NCBI RefSeq assembly: GCF_027912835.1 | Contig: NZ_CP115768.1 | Location: forward strand, 2,083,501 to 2,147,500 | DNA from: Paracoccus sediminicola | GTDB taxonomy: Bacteria; Pseudomonadota; Alphaproteobacteria; Rhodobacterales; Rhodobacteraceae | Reading direction: 5' to 3' | DNA length: 64,000 bases | Shown: positions 55,869 through 63,245 of the stretch, in pieces | Layout: every line of letters begins with the position of its first letter | How positions within the stretch are numbered: the stretch's first letter is position 1 | Translations under genes and position numbers: made by a program | The notes under the pieces: model-generated | Database searches by the model: none | Seen by the model: the letters and a program-made list of their open reading frames with translations, nothing else | Told to the model about the DNA's origin: nothing

Positions 55869-56657
55869 TCATTCGGCGGCGGGAAGCTCGCCGATTTCGG
55901 CATCGGCTTTTTCGACCGCCTCACCGTCAGGGCCGAAATACATCGCGCCTTCGATGAACCATTCCTCGATCAGCGCATTCAGCGTGCCGTCCTCTTTCAT
56001 CTCGGTCAGCGCCGCGTTCATCTGGTCGCGCAGTTCGGTATCGGACTGCCGCAGGCCGATGCCGATCCCTCCGCCAAGCGGCACATCGTCGCCCACCCAG
56101 GACAGTTCGCCGTTGGATTCGGTCACGATGGGTTCAAGGAAATCCTTGTCGGCAAAGACGGCATCCGCCTCGCCGTTGCGCACCGCCGAGACGGTTTCGT
56201 CGGGGGTGGCAAATTCCAGCAGGGTCGCGCCGGATTCGGCGACATGGGCGGCCTGGATCGTGGCGGTCTGCGCGGCGACGACCGCATCCTCGGCAACGCT
56301 GGTATCTGCCGACAGCGCGGCATAGGCCGAAGCGGCGGGCGGGAAATAGTTCTGGGTGAACTGGATTTCCTGCTGACGCTCTTCGGTGATCGACATGCCG
56401 GCCATGATTGCATCGTAATTCGACGATTTCAGATTCGGCAGGATCGAATCCCAGTCATTCTTGACCCAGACGCATTCCAGTTCGGCCCGCTTGCAGACCT
56501 CATTGCCCACGGCGATGTCGAAGCCGTCCAGATCGCCGCTGTCATTGACAAGGTTGTAGGGAGGATAGGCGCCCTCGGATGCGATCCGCACCGGCGCGGC
56601 GAAGGCGGTGCCGGCGGTGAGCGCCAGCGTCGCGGCAGCGATGAACATCTTTTTCAT
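55869..56657 (-). CDS. ABC transporter substrate-binding protein, family 3
   Basis: 262 residues with a signal peptide (MKKMFIAAATLALTAGTAFA). The mature protein begins PVRIASEGAYPPYNLVNDSG, the SBP_bac_3 start, with FDIAVGNEVCKRAEL and YDAIMAGMSITEERQQEIQF in the ligand cleft, as in lysine/arginine/ornithine/histidine-binding proteins. C-terminal Glu-rich tail. It captures the substrate in the periplasm for the two permeases. Weak length difference from relatives is not informative. Confidence 0.9.
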   Translation of the reverse strand: MKKMFIAAATLALTAGTAFAAPVRIASEGAYPPYNLVNDSGDLDGFDIAVGNEVCKRAELECVWVKNDWDSILPNLKSSNYDAIMAGMSITEERQQEIQFTQNYFPPAASAYAALSADTSVAEDAVVAAQTATIQAAHVAESGATLLEFATPDETVSAVRNGEADAVFADKDFLEPIVTESNGELSWVGDDVPLGGGIGIGLRQSDTELRDQMNAALTEMKEDGTLNALIEEWFIEGAMYFGPDGEAVEKADAEIGELPAAE

Positions 56658-56678
56658 TATGTCTCTCCTGTTGGTTGG

Positions 56679-57464
56679 TCAGGCCACCATCGTGGCGCTG
56701 AGAAATTGGCGCAGCCGATCCGTCTTCGGTGCACCAAATACCTGCCCGGGCGGGCCTTCTTCCTCGATCCGTCCCTGATGCAGGAAAACGACGTGATCGC
56801 TGACATCGGCCGCCAGCCGCATGTCATGCGTCACGAGGATCATGGTGCGATGCTCGGCGGCGAGGTCCTTGATGACCTTCACCACCTCCTGTTGCAATTC
56901 GGGGTCCAGCGCGCTTGTCGGTTCATCAAACAGCAGCGCCCGCGGCTCCATGCAGAGCGCGCGCGCGATGGCTGCGCGCTGCTGCTGACCACCCGAAAGC
57001 TGGGCGGGCCAAGCATCCGCCTTGTCCCCGATACCGACCTTGTCCAGCAGGGCCCGGGCGCGCGGCTCGACCTCGGCCCGGCTCTGGCCCAGAACCGTGA
57101 CCGGCGCCTCCATCACGTTTTGCAGAACGCTCATATGCGCCCATAGATTGAACTGCTGGAACACCATCGCAAGCTGCGTGCGCATCCGCGTGACCTGGCC
57201 GCGATCGGCCGGCATGCGCGTCCCGCCCTGCCCTTTCCAGCGGACCGGATCGCCGGCGAACAGGATCTCTCCTTGCTGGCTGTTTTCCAGCAGGTTGCAG
57301 CAGCGCAACAACGTGGACTTGCCCGAGCCGGACGAGCCGATCAGGCTGAGCACATGGCCGCGCGGCGCTGAGAGCGAGACGCCCTTCAGCACCTCCAACT
57401 CGCCATAGGCTTTGTGGAGGTCGCGGATCTCTATGACCGGATTATCACTGGCAGCATCATTCAT
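56679..57464 (-). CDS. ABC transporter ATP-binding protein (polar amino-acid type)
   Basis: 261 residues, HisP/GlnQ type. Walker A GSSGSGKST, the Q-loop FQQFNLWAHMSVLQN (typical of amino-acid importers), signature LSGGQQQR, Walker B LLFDEPTSALDP and H-switch THDMRLA. First gene of the leftward import operon and 21 bases upstream of the binding-protein gene. The ATG at 57464 (MNDAASDNP) is chosen over the longer frame. Divergent from the amidotransferase gene. Confidence 0.92.
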   Translation of the reverse strand: MNDAASDNPVIEIRDLHKAYGELEVLKGVSLSAPRGHVLSLIGSSGSGKSTLLRCCNLLENSQQGEILFAGDPVRWKGQGGTRMPADRGQVTRMRTQLAMVFQQFNLWAHMSVLQNVMEAPVTVLGQSRAEVEPRARALLDKVGIGDKADAWPAQLSGGQQQRAAIARALCMEPRALLFDEPTSALDPELQQEVVKVIKDLAAEHRTMILVTHDMRLAADVSDHVVFLHQGRIEEEGPPGQVFGAPKTDRLRQFLSATMVA

Positions 57465-57497
57465 CGTGACGCGTATCTGGCGCGATTCCGATGCGGA

Positions 57498-57526
57498 TTG
57501 CAACGGCCTGATGCGCCCCGTAATCT
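57498..57526 (+). promoter_or_regulatory. Candidate promoter of the amidotransferase-ligase-oxidase operon
   Basis: TTGCAA (57498-57503) and TAATCT (57521-57526) are separated by 17 bp and lie 27 bp before the amidotransferase start, within the 89-bp divergent gap. Confidence 0.5.
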
Positions 57527-57553
57527 GTGCGCGGGACAAATTTGCGGGAAATC

Positions 57554-58267
57554 ATGCAGATCGGCATACTTCAATGCGGACAGGCCCCGGAGACGCTCAA
57601 GGACGGGCTCGGGGACTATCCGGACATGTTCATGCGGCTCCTCGCCGGGAGAGGGCTGGAATTCGAGAATTATCACGTTGAAAACATGCAGTTTCCGGGC
57701 TCCGTCCATGACGCCGAGGGCTGGCTTCTGACTGGGTCGCGTCATGGCGCCTACGAGCCTCATGACTGGATTCCCCCGCTGGAAGACTTCATCCGTAATG
57801 CCTATGCCGCATCGGTGCCTCTGGTGGGGATCTGCTTCGGTCACCAGATCATCGCGCAGGCGCTGGGCGGGAAGGTGGAAAAATATGCGCGCGGTTGGTC
57901 AGTTGGCGCGCAGGATTACGATTTCGCGGGCGAAACGCTGACGCTCAATGCGTGGCATCAGGATCAGGTGACGCAGCGTCCCGATGGCGCCGAGATCGCC
58001 GGGCAGAATGAATTCTGCGAGAATGCGGCGCTGATCTATCCCGGCCGCGCCTATACGGTGCAGGCCCATCCCGAGTTCAAGGATGACTTCGTCGAGGGGC
58101 TGATCGAGACCCGCGCCAAGGGCGTGGTCCCCGACGCGTTGCTGGATACGGCACGGTCCCGGATGGGCGGCAAACGCGACAGCGACCGCATCGCCGACCG
58201 GATCGAGGCATTTTTCCGCGCCGCGGTCTCGGACAGGCAGGGCGCGGCCGTATTGGAGGACAGATGA
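57554..58267 (+). CDS. Class I glutamine amidotransferase-like protein
   Basis: 237 residues. The nucleophile is C94 in VGICFGHQI, with AHPEFKDD near the C-terminus holding the catalytic His-Glu pair. The motif HGAYEPHDWIPPLEDFI marks a GMP-synthase-like stand-alone group. Neighbouring gamma-glutamylamine ligase and amine oxidase genes suggest a hydrolase role comparable to PuuD (cleaving gamma-glutamyl-GABA), but the PuuD family motif is not clear, so this is inference. The stop overlaps the next gene by 4 bp (ATGA). Confidence 0.84.
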   Translation: MQIGILQCGQAPETLKDGLGDYPDMFMRLLAGRGLEFENYHVENMQFPGSVHDAEGWLLTGSRHGAYEPHDWIPPLEDFIRNAYAASVPLVGICFGHQIIAQALGGKVEKYARGWSVGAQDYDFAGETLTLNAWHQDQVTQRPDGAEIAGQNEFCENAALIYPGRAYTVQAHPEFKDDFVEGLIETRAKGVVPDALLDTARSRMGGKRDSDRIADRIEAFFRAAVSDRQGAAVLEDR

Positions 58268-59622
58268 CGCCGGAATGGCTGAAAAAAGCGCCGCAACCGG
58301 CGCAGGATTACGTGGCGGACCGCCGGCTGGACGAGGTGGAATGCATCGTTTCGGACATTGCCGGCGTCGCGCGGGGCAAGGCGATGCCCGCGTCGAAATT
58401 TGCCCGGCAGGAGAAATTCTATCTGCCGAACTCGATCTTCCTGCAAACCATCACCGGGGAATGGGCCGATAATCCCGCGGGGGCCTTTACCGAACCCGAC
58501 ATGGTGCTGGCGCCGGATTACAGCACCACCTCTGCCGCGCCCTGGACCGCTGATTACACGTTGCAGGTGATCCACGACGTGTTCGACCAGAACGGCGACC
58601 CGGTGCCGGTTGCGCCGCGTAACGTGCTCAAGCGCGTGGTCGGGCTTTTTGACGAGCAGGGCTGGACGCCGGTCGTCGCCCCCGAGATGGAGTTCTTTCT
58701 CGTCGCGCGCAACACCGACCCGAACCAGCCCATCATCCCTCCGATGGGTCGCACGGGTCGTCGTGCCGCCGCGAAACAGGCCTATTCGCTGTCGGCGGTC
58801 GATGAATACGGCAAGGTCATCGACGATATCTATGATTTCGCCGAAGCCCAGGGTTTCGAGATCGACGGCATCCTTCAGGAAGGCGGGGCCGGACAGATCG
58901 AGATCAATCTCGCCCATGGCGATCCGGTCAAGCTCGCCGACGAAATCTTTTATTTCAAACGCCTGATCCGCGAGGCGGCGCTGCGGCACGACTGCTATGC
59001 GACCTTCATGGCCAAGCCCATCGAGGGCGAGCCGGGCTCGGCGATGCATATCCACCACTCGGTGATCGACAATCGGACCGGGCAGAACATCTTTTCGGAT
59101 GAGCGAGGCCGCGAGGCACCGCCCTTCCTGAATTTCATCGCCGGGATGCAGGCGCACCTGCCTGCGGCAATCGCGCTGCTTGCGCCCTATGTGAATTCCT
59201 ATCGCCGCTATATCCCGGACTTCGCAGCGCCCATCAATCTGGAATGGGGCCGTGACAACCGCACCACAGGGCTGCGCGTACCGATCTCCGGTCCCGAGGC
59301 GCGGCGGGTGGAAAACCGGCTCGCGGGGATGGATTGCAACCCCTATCTCGGCCTCGCCGCCTCTCTGGCGTGCGGCTATCTCGGGCTGACAGAAAAGCGC
59401 GATCCGCGTCCCGAATGTATCGGCGACGCCTATATCTCGGAAGACGAGCTGCCGCTTACGCTTGGCGATGCGCTCGATCTCATGGTCGATAGCGACCCGA
59501 TGCGGATGGTTCTGGGTGAGGAGTTCGTAGCCGTCTACGAGGCGGTGAAGCGCAACGAATACAAGGAATTCCTCCAGGTGATCTCACCCTGGGAGCGCGA
59601 GCATCTTTTGCTGAATGTCTGA
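58264..59622 (+). CDS. puuA: Glutamine synthetase-like gamma-glutamyl-amine ligase, copy 2
   Basis: 452 residues, GS fold, PuuA-like. PEMEFFLVA, GQIEINLAHGDPVKLAD, GSAMHIHHSVIDN and NLEWGRDNRTTGLRVP are catalytic regions. It is the second GS-like enzyme of this island; copy 1 is 4.1 kb away on the other strand. Overlaps the amidotransferase gene by 4 bp, implying translational coupling. Substrate is probably putrescine or a related amine, from the neighbouring oxidase and transporter; the sequence alone does not show it. Confidence 0.86.
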   Translation: MTPEWLKKAPQPAQDYVADRRLDEVECIVSDIAGVARGKAMPASKFARQEKFYLPNSIFLQTITGEWADNPAGAFTEPDMVLAPDYSTTSAAPWTADYTLQVIHDVFDQNGDPVPVAPRNVLKRVVGLFDEQGWTPVVAPEMEFFLVARNTDPNQPIIPPMGRTGRRAAAKQAYSLSAVDEYGKVIDDIYDFAEAQGFEIDGILQEGGAGQIEINLAHGDPVKLADEIFYFKRLIREAALRHDCYATFMAKPIEGEPGSAMHIHHSVIDNRTGQNIFSDERGREAPPFLNFIAGMQAHLPAAIALLAPYVNSYRRYIPDFAAPINLEWGRDNRTTGLRVPISGPEARRVENRLAGMDCNPYLGLAASLACGYLGLTEKRDPRPECIGDAYISEDELPLTLGDALDLMVDSDPMRMVLGEEFVAVYEAVKRNEYKEFLQVISPWEREHLLLNV

Positions 59623-59682
59623 GAGGCCGTATGCCCGTTCGGAAACTGGCCGCGTCCTCATGCCGTCGCTGGAGCACCGTTG

Positions 59683-60993
59683 ATGGACCTGCTTTTCTCG
59701 AATGACCGTCGCGGGGAGTACCCGCCCTCGCTCTACGCCGATCAGGTCGAGATGCTGCCACCCTTTGCCCCGCTGCGCGGCGAGGCGCGGGCGGATATCT
59801 GCGTGGTCGGTGCGGGCTATACCGGGCTGTCGGCGGCGCTGCATCTGGCCGAGGCCGGGTTCGACGTGATGCTGCTCGAAGCGCATCGGGTCGGATTCGG
59901 GGCGTCGGGGCGCAATGGCGGGCAGCTCGGCTCGGGCCAGCGGCTCGGCCCTGACGAGCTGGAGCCGGTGGTCGGGCGAGAGATGGCGCGTCGCCTGTGG
60001 GATATGGCCGAGGATGCCAAGCGGCTGACCCGCGATCTGGCCGCACGCTCCGGCGTGTCCGTCCGCGACGGCGTGGCACACGCTTTCCGCAAACCCGCAG
60101 AGCTGGACGAGGCGCGGCATCACAGCGACCATCTGGCCACCTATTACGGTTACGATCAGCTAGAAACCTTCTCGGCCGAGGCATTTCGCGAAATTCTCCC
60201 CTCCCCGGCCTATTGCGGCGGTGAGATCGACTCGGGTGCGGGGCATCTGAACCCGCTGGCGCTGGCGCTCGGCATGGCCCGGCTGGCCCGCGATGCGGGG
60301 GCGATTATTCATGAAATGAGCCATGTGCACCGCATCGATTTCGCGACAAGCGCCAATGGCAAGACCATCCTGCGCACCGGGTCGGGGGCGGTTCAGTGCG
60401 ACCATGTGATCCTGGCGGGGAATGGCTATCTGGGCGGGCTGTCAGACAAGATTGCGGCGCGCGTCATGCCGATCAACAATTTCATCGCCGCAACCGCGCC
60501 TTTGGGCCCGCGCAAGGCCGATGTGCTGCGCCGTGACATCGCCGTGCATGATACCAAGTTCGTGGTGAACTATTGGCGCGTGGACGAGGACGACCGGTTG
60601 ATCTTCGGCGGCGGCGAAAATGTGAGCTATCGCTTTCCCAAGGATATCGCTGCCAAGGTTCGCAAGCCGCTGGCCGAGATCTATCCCGCGCTTGCCGATA
60701 TTCCCTTTACTCATGCCTGGGGTGGCACGCTTGCCATTACCATGAACCGCCTGCCCTGTTTCGCGCGTCCGGCGCCCAACGCTCTGTCGGCAAGCGGGTT
60801 TTCCGGTCACGGCGTCGCTCTCGCGACATTGGCGGGGCGGCAGATGGCGCAAGCGGTGGCCGGCCAGGCGGAAGGATTCGACACGATGGCAACGCTGCCG
60901 ACACCGCGCTTTCCCGGCGGACAGATGCTGCGCTGGCCGCTGCTTGTGGCCGGAATGAGCTGGTTTGCGCTGCGTGATCGCCTGGGAATCTGA
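59683..60993 (+). CDS. puuB: FAD-dependent oxidoreductase (PuuB-like gamma-glutamylamine oxidase)
   Basis: 436 residues of the DAO family. The FAD Rossmann motif is VVGAGYTGLSAALHLAEAG near residue 40, followed by GASGRNGGQLGSGQ, the flavin loop seen in PuuB/OrdL proteins. NRLPCFARP and FSGHGVALATLAG close the FAD domain. Such enzymes oxidise gamma-glutamylputrescine to the aldehyde. The ATG at 59683 is preceded by TTG and GGAG. Third gene of the amidotransferase-ligase-oxidase operon. Confidence 0.86.
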   Translation: MDLLFSNDRRGEYPPSLYADQVEMLPPFAPLRGEARADICVVGAGYTGLSAALHLAEAGFDVMLLEAHRVGFGASGRNGGQLGSGQRLGPDELEPVVGREMARRLWDMAEDAKRLTRDLAARSGVSVRDGVAHAFRKPAELDEARHHSDHLATYYGYDQLETFSAEAFREILPSPAYCGGEIDSGAGHLNPLALALGMARLARDAGAIIHEMSHVHRIDFATSANGKTILRTGSGAVQCDHVILAGNGYLGGLSDKIAARVMPINNFIAATAPLGPRKADVLRRDIAVHDTKFVVNYWRVDEDDRLIFGGGENVSYRFPKDIAAKVRKPLAEIYPALADIPFTHAWGGTLAITMNRLPCFARPAPNALSASGFSGHGVALATLAGRQMAQAVAGQAEGFDTMATLPTPRFPGGQMLRWPLLVAGMSWFALRDRLGI

Positions 60994-61047
60994 GCAGCCA
61001 GAGTGGGCGCGGCCCCGAACCCTGCGGTAGCGCTTGCTCCGAAGACC

Positions 61048-61467
61048 TCAGCCGATGCGCGGAAATTCGATCTTGGGGCAGCGGTCCTGAACGACGATCT
61101 TGCCCGCGGCCTCGGCCTTTTCTGCCGCTTGCCGATGAGTGACGCCAAGCTGCATCCAGATGAATTTCAGATCGGGCAGCGCAGTCAGGGCCTCGTCGAC
61201 CACAGACGGCACGGCGTCGGAGCGCCGAAAAATATCGACCATGTCCACACCCGCATCGTCCGGGATCGAAGACAGGTCCGGATACACTATCTCACCGAGG
61301 ATCTCCTCGCCGGCATGGCCGGGATTGACCGGGATCACGCGATAACCCTGCGCCTGAAGAAACCGGGCGACGCCCCAGCTTGGCCGCTCGCTGCGCGGTG
61401 ACAAGCCGACAACCGCGATGGTGCTGGCTTCGTCTCTGATCCTGCGAATGGTCTCGGTTTCGGACAT
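61048..61467 (-). CDS. CoA-binding domain protein (YccU family)
   Basis: 139 residues forming one CoA-binding Rossmann domain: IAVVGLSPRSERPSWGVARFL is the glycine-rich loop, and VIPVNPGHAGEEILGE follows as in YccU/succinyl-CoA-synthetase-like proteins. KFIWMQLGVTHRQAAEKAEAAG is the typical end. No ligase partner is encoded nearby; stand-alone members have no established function. Convergent with puuB (54-bp gap). Confidence 0.87.
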   Translation of the reverse strand: MSETETIRRIRDEASTIAVVGLSPRSERPSWGVARFLQAQGYRVIPVNPGHAGEEILGEIVYPDLSSIPDDAGVDMVDIFRRSDAVPSVVDEALTALPDLKFIWMQLGVTHRQAAEKAEAAGKIVVQDRCPKIEFPRIG

Positions 61468-61496
61468 CTGGGCCTCCTTCGCCAGACCATTTCATA

Positions 61497-61527
61497 TAAA
61501 AAGCGCCCGGTCCAGAAGGCCGGGCGC
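61497..61527 (-). terminator. Intrinsic terminator on the minus strand
   Basis: GCGCCCGG (61503-61510) and CCGGGCGC (61520-61527) form an 8-bp stem; on the minus strand it is followed by TTTTTATA. It lies 121 bases downstream of the YHS gene and 30 bases upstream of the CoA-binding gene, so it isolates the two. Confidence 0.75.
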
Positions 61528-61647
61528 AAGTGCGGAACGAGGGACAGTGATCTGAGCGCGGCCGTTCCGTGGCTGCGCGCTCGTGCTATGGATATGGGTG
61601 GTGATTCGCAGAATCCAAGGCGAGTCGCGGATTTGTGATCGCAACCG

Positions 61648-62070
61648 TCACGGGCGAAGCTTGACCCACATACCCTTGGCTTCCATCAGGATTTTCCGCG
61701 GCCTCTCCAGCAATTCGCGTTTTCGCGCAGACGATCCCGTCAGATAGACCCGCTGGCCGATGGTCACGAACTGGCGCGGATCGCCGGGTTCCGCGCGGCC
61801 CTCGGCCAAAGCCACTACGCAGAGACCGTCGAAACCCGGCGTATAGGCACGGGGATTCGATTCAAAAAGGGCGCGATTCTCGTTCGAGGCGAAGTGGTAA
61901 TCCTTGCCGCGCCACTTGGTCGAGATGTCACCCCGCCCCGGCACCGCCTGATCGCGCGTCACATAGGCGACCGGGTCATAGCCGCCAAGTGCCCATTTCT
62001 GCGCAAGCGACGCAGAGGGCAGCGACGCGAGAAGGACGAAAATCAGAGGTTTCAGCAGCTTCAGGGACAT
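61648..62070 (-). CDS. Secreted YHS-domain protein
   Basis: 140 residues. A signal peptide (MSLKLLKPLIFVLLASLPSASLA) precedes a YHS domain: GGYDPVAYVTRDQAVPG and KDYHFASNENRALFESNPRAYTPGFDG are the recognisable core, with a tyrosine-histidine pair and the late Cys (GLCVVAL). YHS proteins are linked with copper or other metals, but function of this periplasmic form is unknown. A longer frame upstream is ignored because 62070 starts the signal peptide. Confidence 0.86.
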   Translation of the reverse strand: MSLKLLKPLIFVLLASLPSASLAQKWALGGYDPVAYVTRDQAVPGRGDISTKWRGKDYHFASNENRALFESNPRAYTPGFDGLCVVALAEGRAEPGDPRQFVTIGQRVYLTGSSARKRELLERPRKILMEAKGMWVKLRP

Positions 62071-62139
62071 GGCTCGGCACTTTATTCGCCTTACACATGG
62101 CATCCGCCCCCTCTGCTGTCCATGATTCGACCTTGCGGC

Positions 62140-62940
62140 TCAAGCCCATGTGAAACGTCGTGCAGCGGCGTAAAGCGCCACAGCCGCCGCATTCGAGACA
62201 TTCAACGAGCCAAACGTCCCTGCGACCTCGATCCGGGCGAGATGGTCGCAGGTGTCGCGGGTCCGTTCCCGCAGCCCCGGCCCTTCGGCGCCAAGCACGA
62301 GGCAGACCGGGCGGTCCCCGAGCCCATCCAGCACCATGTCCAGGCTCTCGGTCGCTTCGCCCGCCAGACCGACGGTCACATAACCCGCCGCTTTCAGCGT
62401 CTCGAGCGCGTCGGCGAGATTGCCGATGCGCAGATAGGGCTGCCGCTCCAGGGCACCCGAGGCTGTCTTGGCCAAAGCTCCGGTTTCGGGCGCTGTGTGA
62501 CGGGCTGGCGCGATCACGGCCCGGGCGCCGAATACCTCGGCGGAACGCAGAATGGCGCCGACATTATGCGGATCGGTGACCCGGTCGAGGGCCACCAGGA
62601 GCGGTCGCCCGGCCCCGGCTATGGCGATCTCGTCAAGATTTCCCCAGCTGAGCGGGCGGACTTCGAGCGCGCAGCCCTGATGCACGCTGTCCGGCGGCAG
62701 CCCGACCGTGCGATCGAAGACGCGCGCATCGGTGATCTCGGGCGTCAGACCGCCGTGATCGCCAAGCCGGTCGAGCGCATTCTGCGTCACCACAAGCCGC
62801 AGCTTTTCGCGCGCCGGGTTGGCGAGCGCATCGCGCACGGCATGCAGCCCGAAGAGCCAGATGGTCTCGGCGGCGGATGCTTTCTTCGCGCGCTCCTTGG
62901 CGATCACCCAGTCGGGCTTGCGGGTCTTGCGGTCGGCCAT
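62140..62940 (-). CDS. rlmB: SpoU-family 23S rRNA 2'-O-methyltransferase, RlmB-like
   Basis: 266 residues. The N-terminal substrate-binding region (IWLFGLHAVRDALANPAREKLRL) is of the TrmH/RlmB kind. The C-terminal SPOUT knot shows motif 1 DPHNVGAILRSAEVFGA, motif 2 LVLGAEGPGLRERT and motif 3 SLNVSNAAAVALYA. RlmB methylates G2251 of 23S rRNA; assignment to that site is by similarity only. It is divergent from the tRNA-Tyr gene. Confidence 0.88.
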   Translation of the reverse strand: MADRKTRKPDWVIAKERAKKASAAETIWLFGLHAVRDALANPAREKLRLVVTQNALDRLGDHGGLTPEITDARVFDRTVGLPPDSVHQGCALEVRPLSWGNLDEIAIAGAGRPLLVALDRVTDPHNVGAILRSAEVFGARAVIAPARHTAPETGALAKTASGALERQPYLRIGNLADALETLKAAGYVTVGLAGEATESLDMVLDGLGDRPVCLVLGAEGPGLRERTRDTCDHLARIEVAGTFGSLNVSNAAAVALYAAARRFTWA

Positions 62941-63072
62941 GTCATTCCCCTTTTGCCCGCCCTTCTGCGCCATCCCCCCGGCCGCGCGCAAGCCCGTCGC
63001 GGATTTGGCCGGATTCCCGCTTGACGCCCCGCGCCACCGCCCTTATTCCACCCCCCACGCCGAAGGCTCGGC

Positions 63073-63156
63073 GGGCGACGTGCTGCAAGGTGCGGCAGCG
63101 GACTGTAACTCCGCCGGGGAGACCCATGCCTGGTTCGATTCCAGGGTCGCCCACCA
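63073..63156 (+). tRNA. tRNA-Tyr (GUA)
   Basis: 84 nt ending in encoded CCA. The acceptor stem GGGCGAC pairs fully with GTCGCCC. The anticodon stem-loop is GCGGA-CTGTAAC-TCCGC, giving anticodon GTA. A long variable arm (GGG-GAGA-CCC) and T-arm CCTGG-TTCGATT-CCAGG complete a class II tRNA, as expected for bacterial tRNA-Tyr. The D-arm is odd: the bases after the acceptor stem are GT, the D-stem is only three pairs (GCT/GGC, one G-T) and the usual A14 and A21 are absent. Confidence 0.78.
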
Positions 63157-63245
63157 TTCCCTCTCTCTAATCCGGTATCACAACTGGCGCTTCGCGGCGA
63201 TCGCAGTTAGCCTTTGCACAGCAGGCCTGTGCCTGGTGAGGACGG

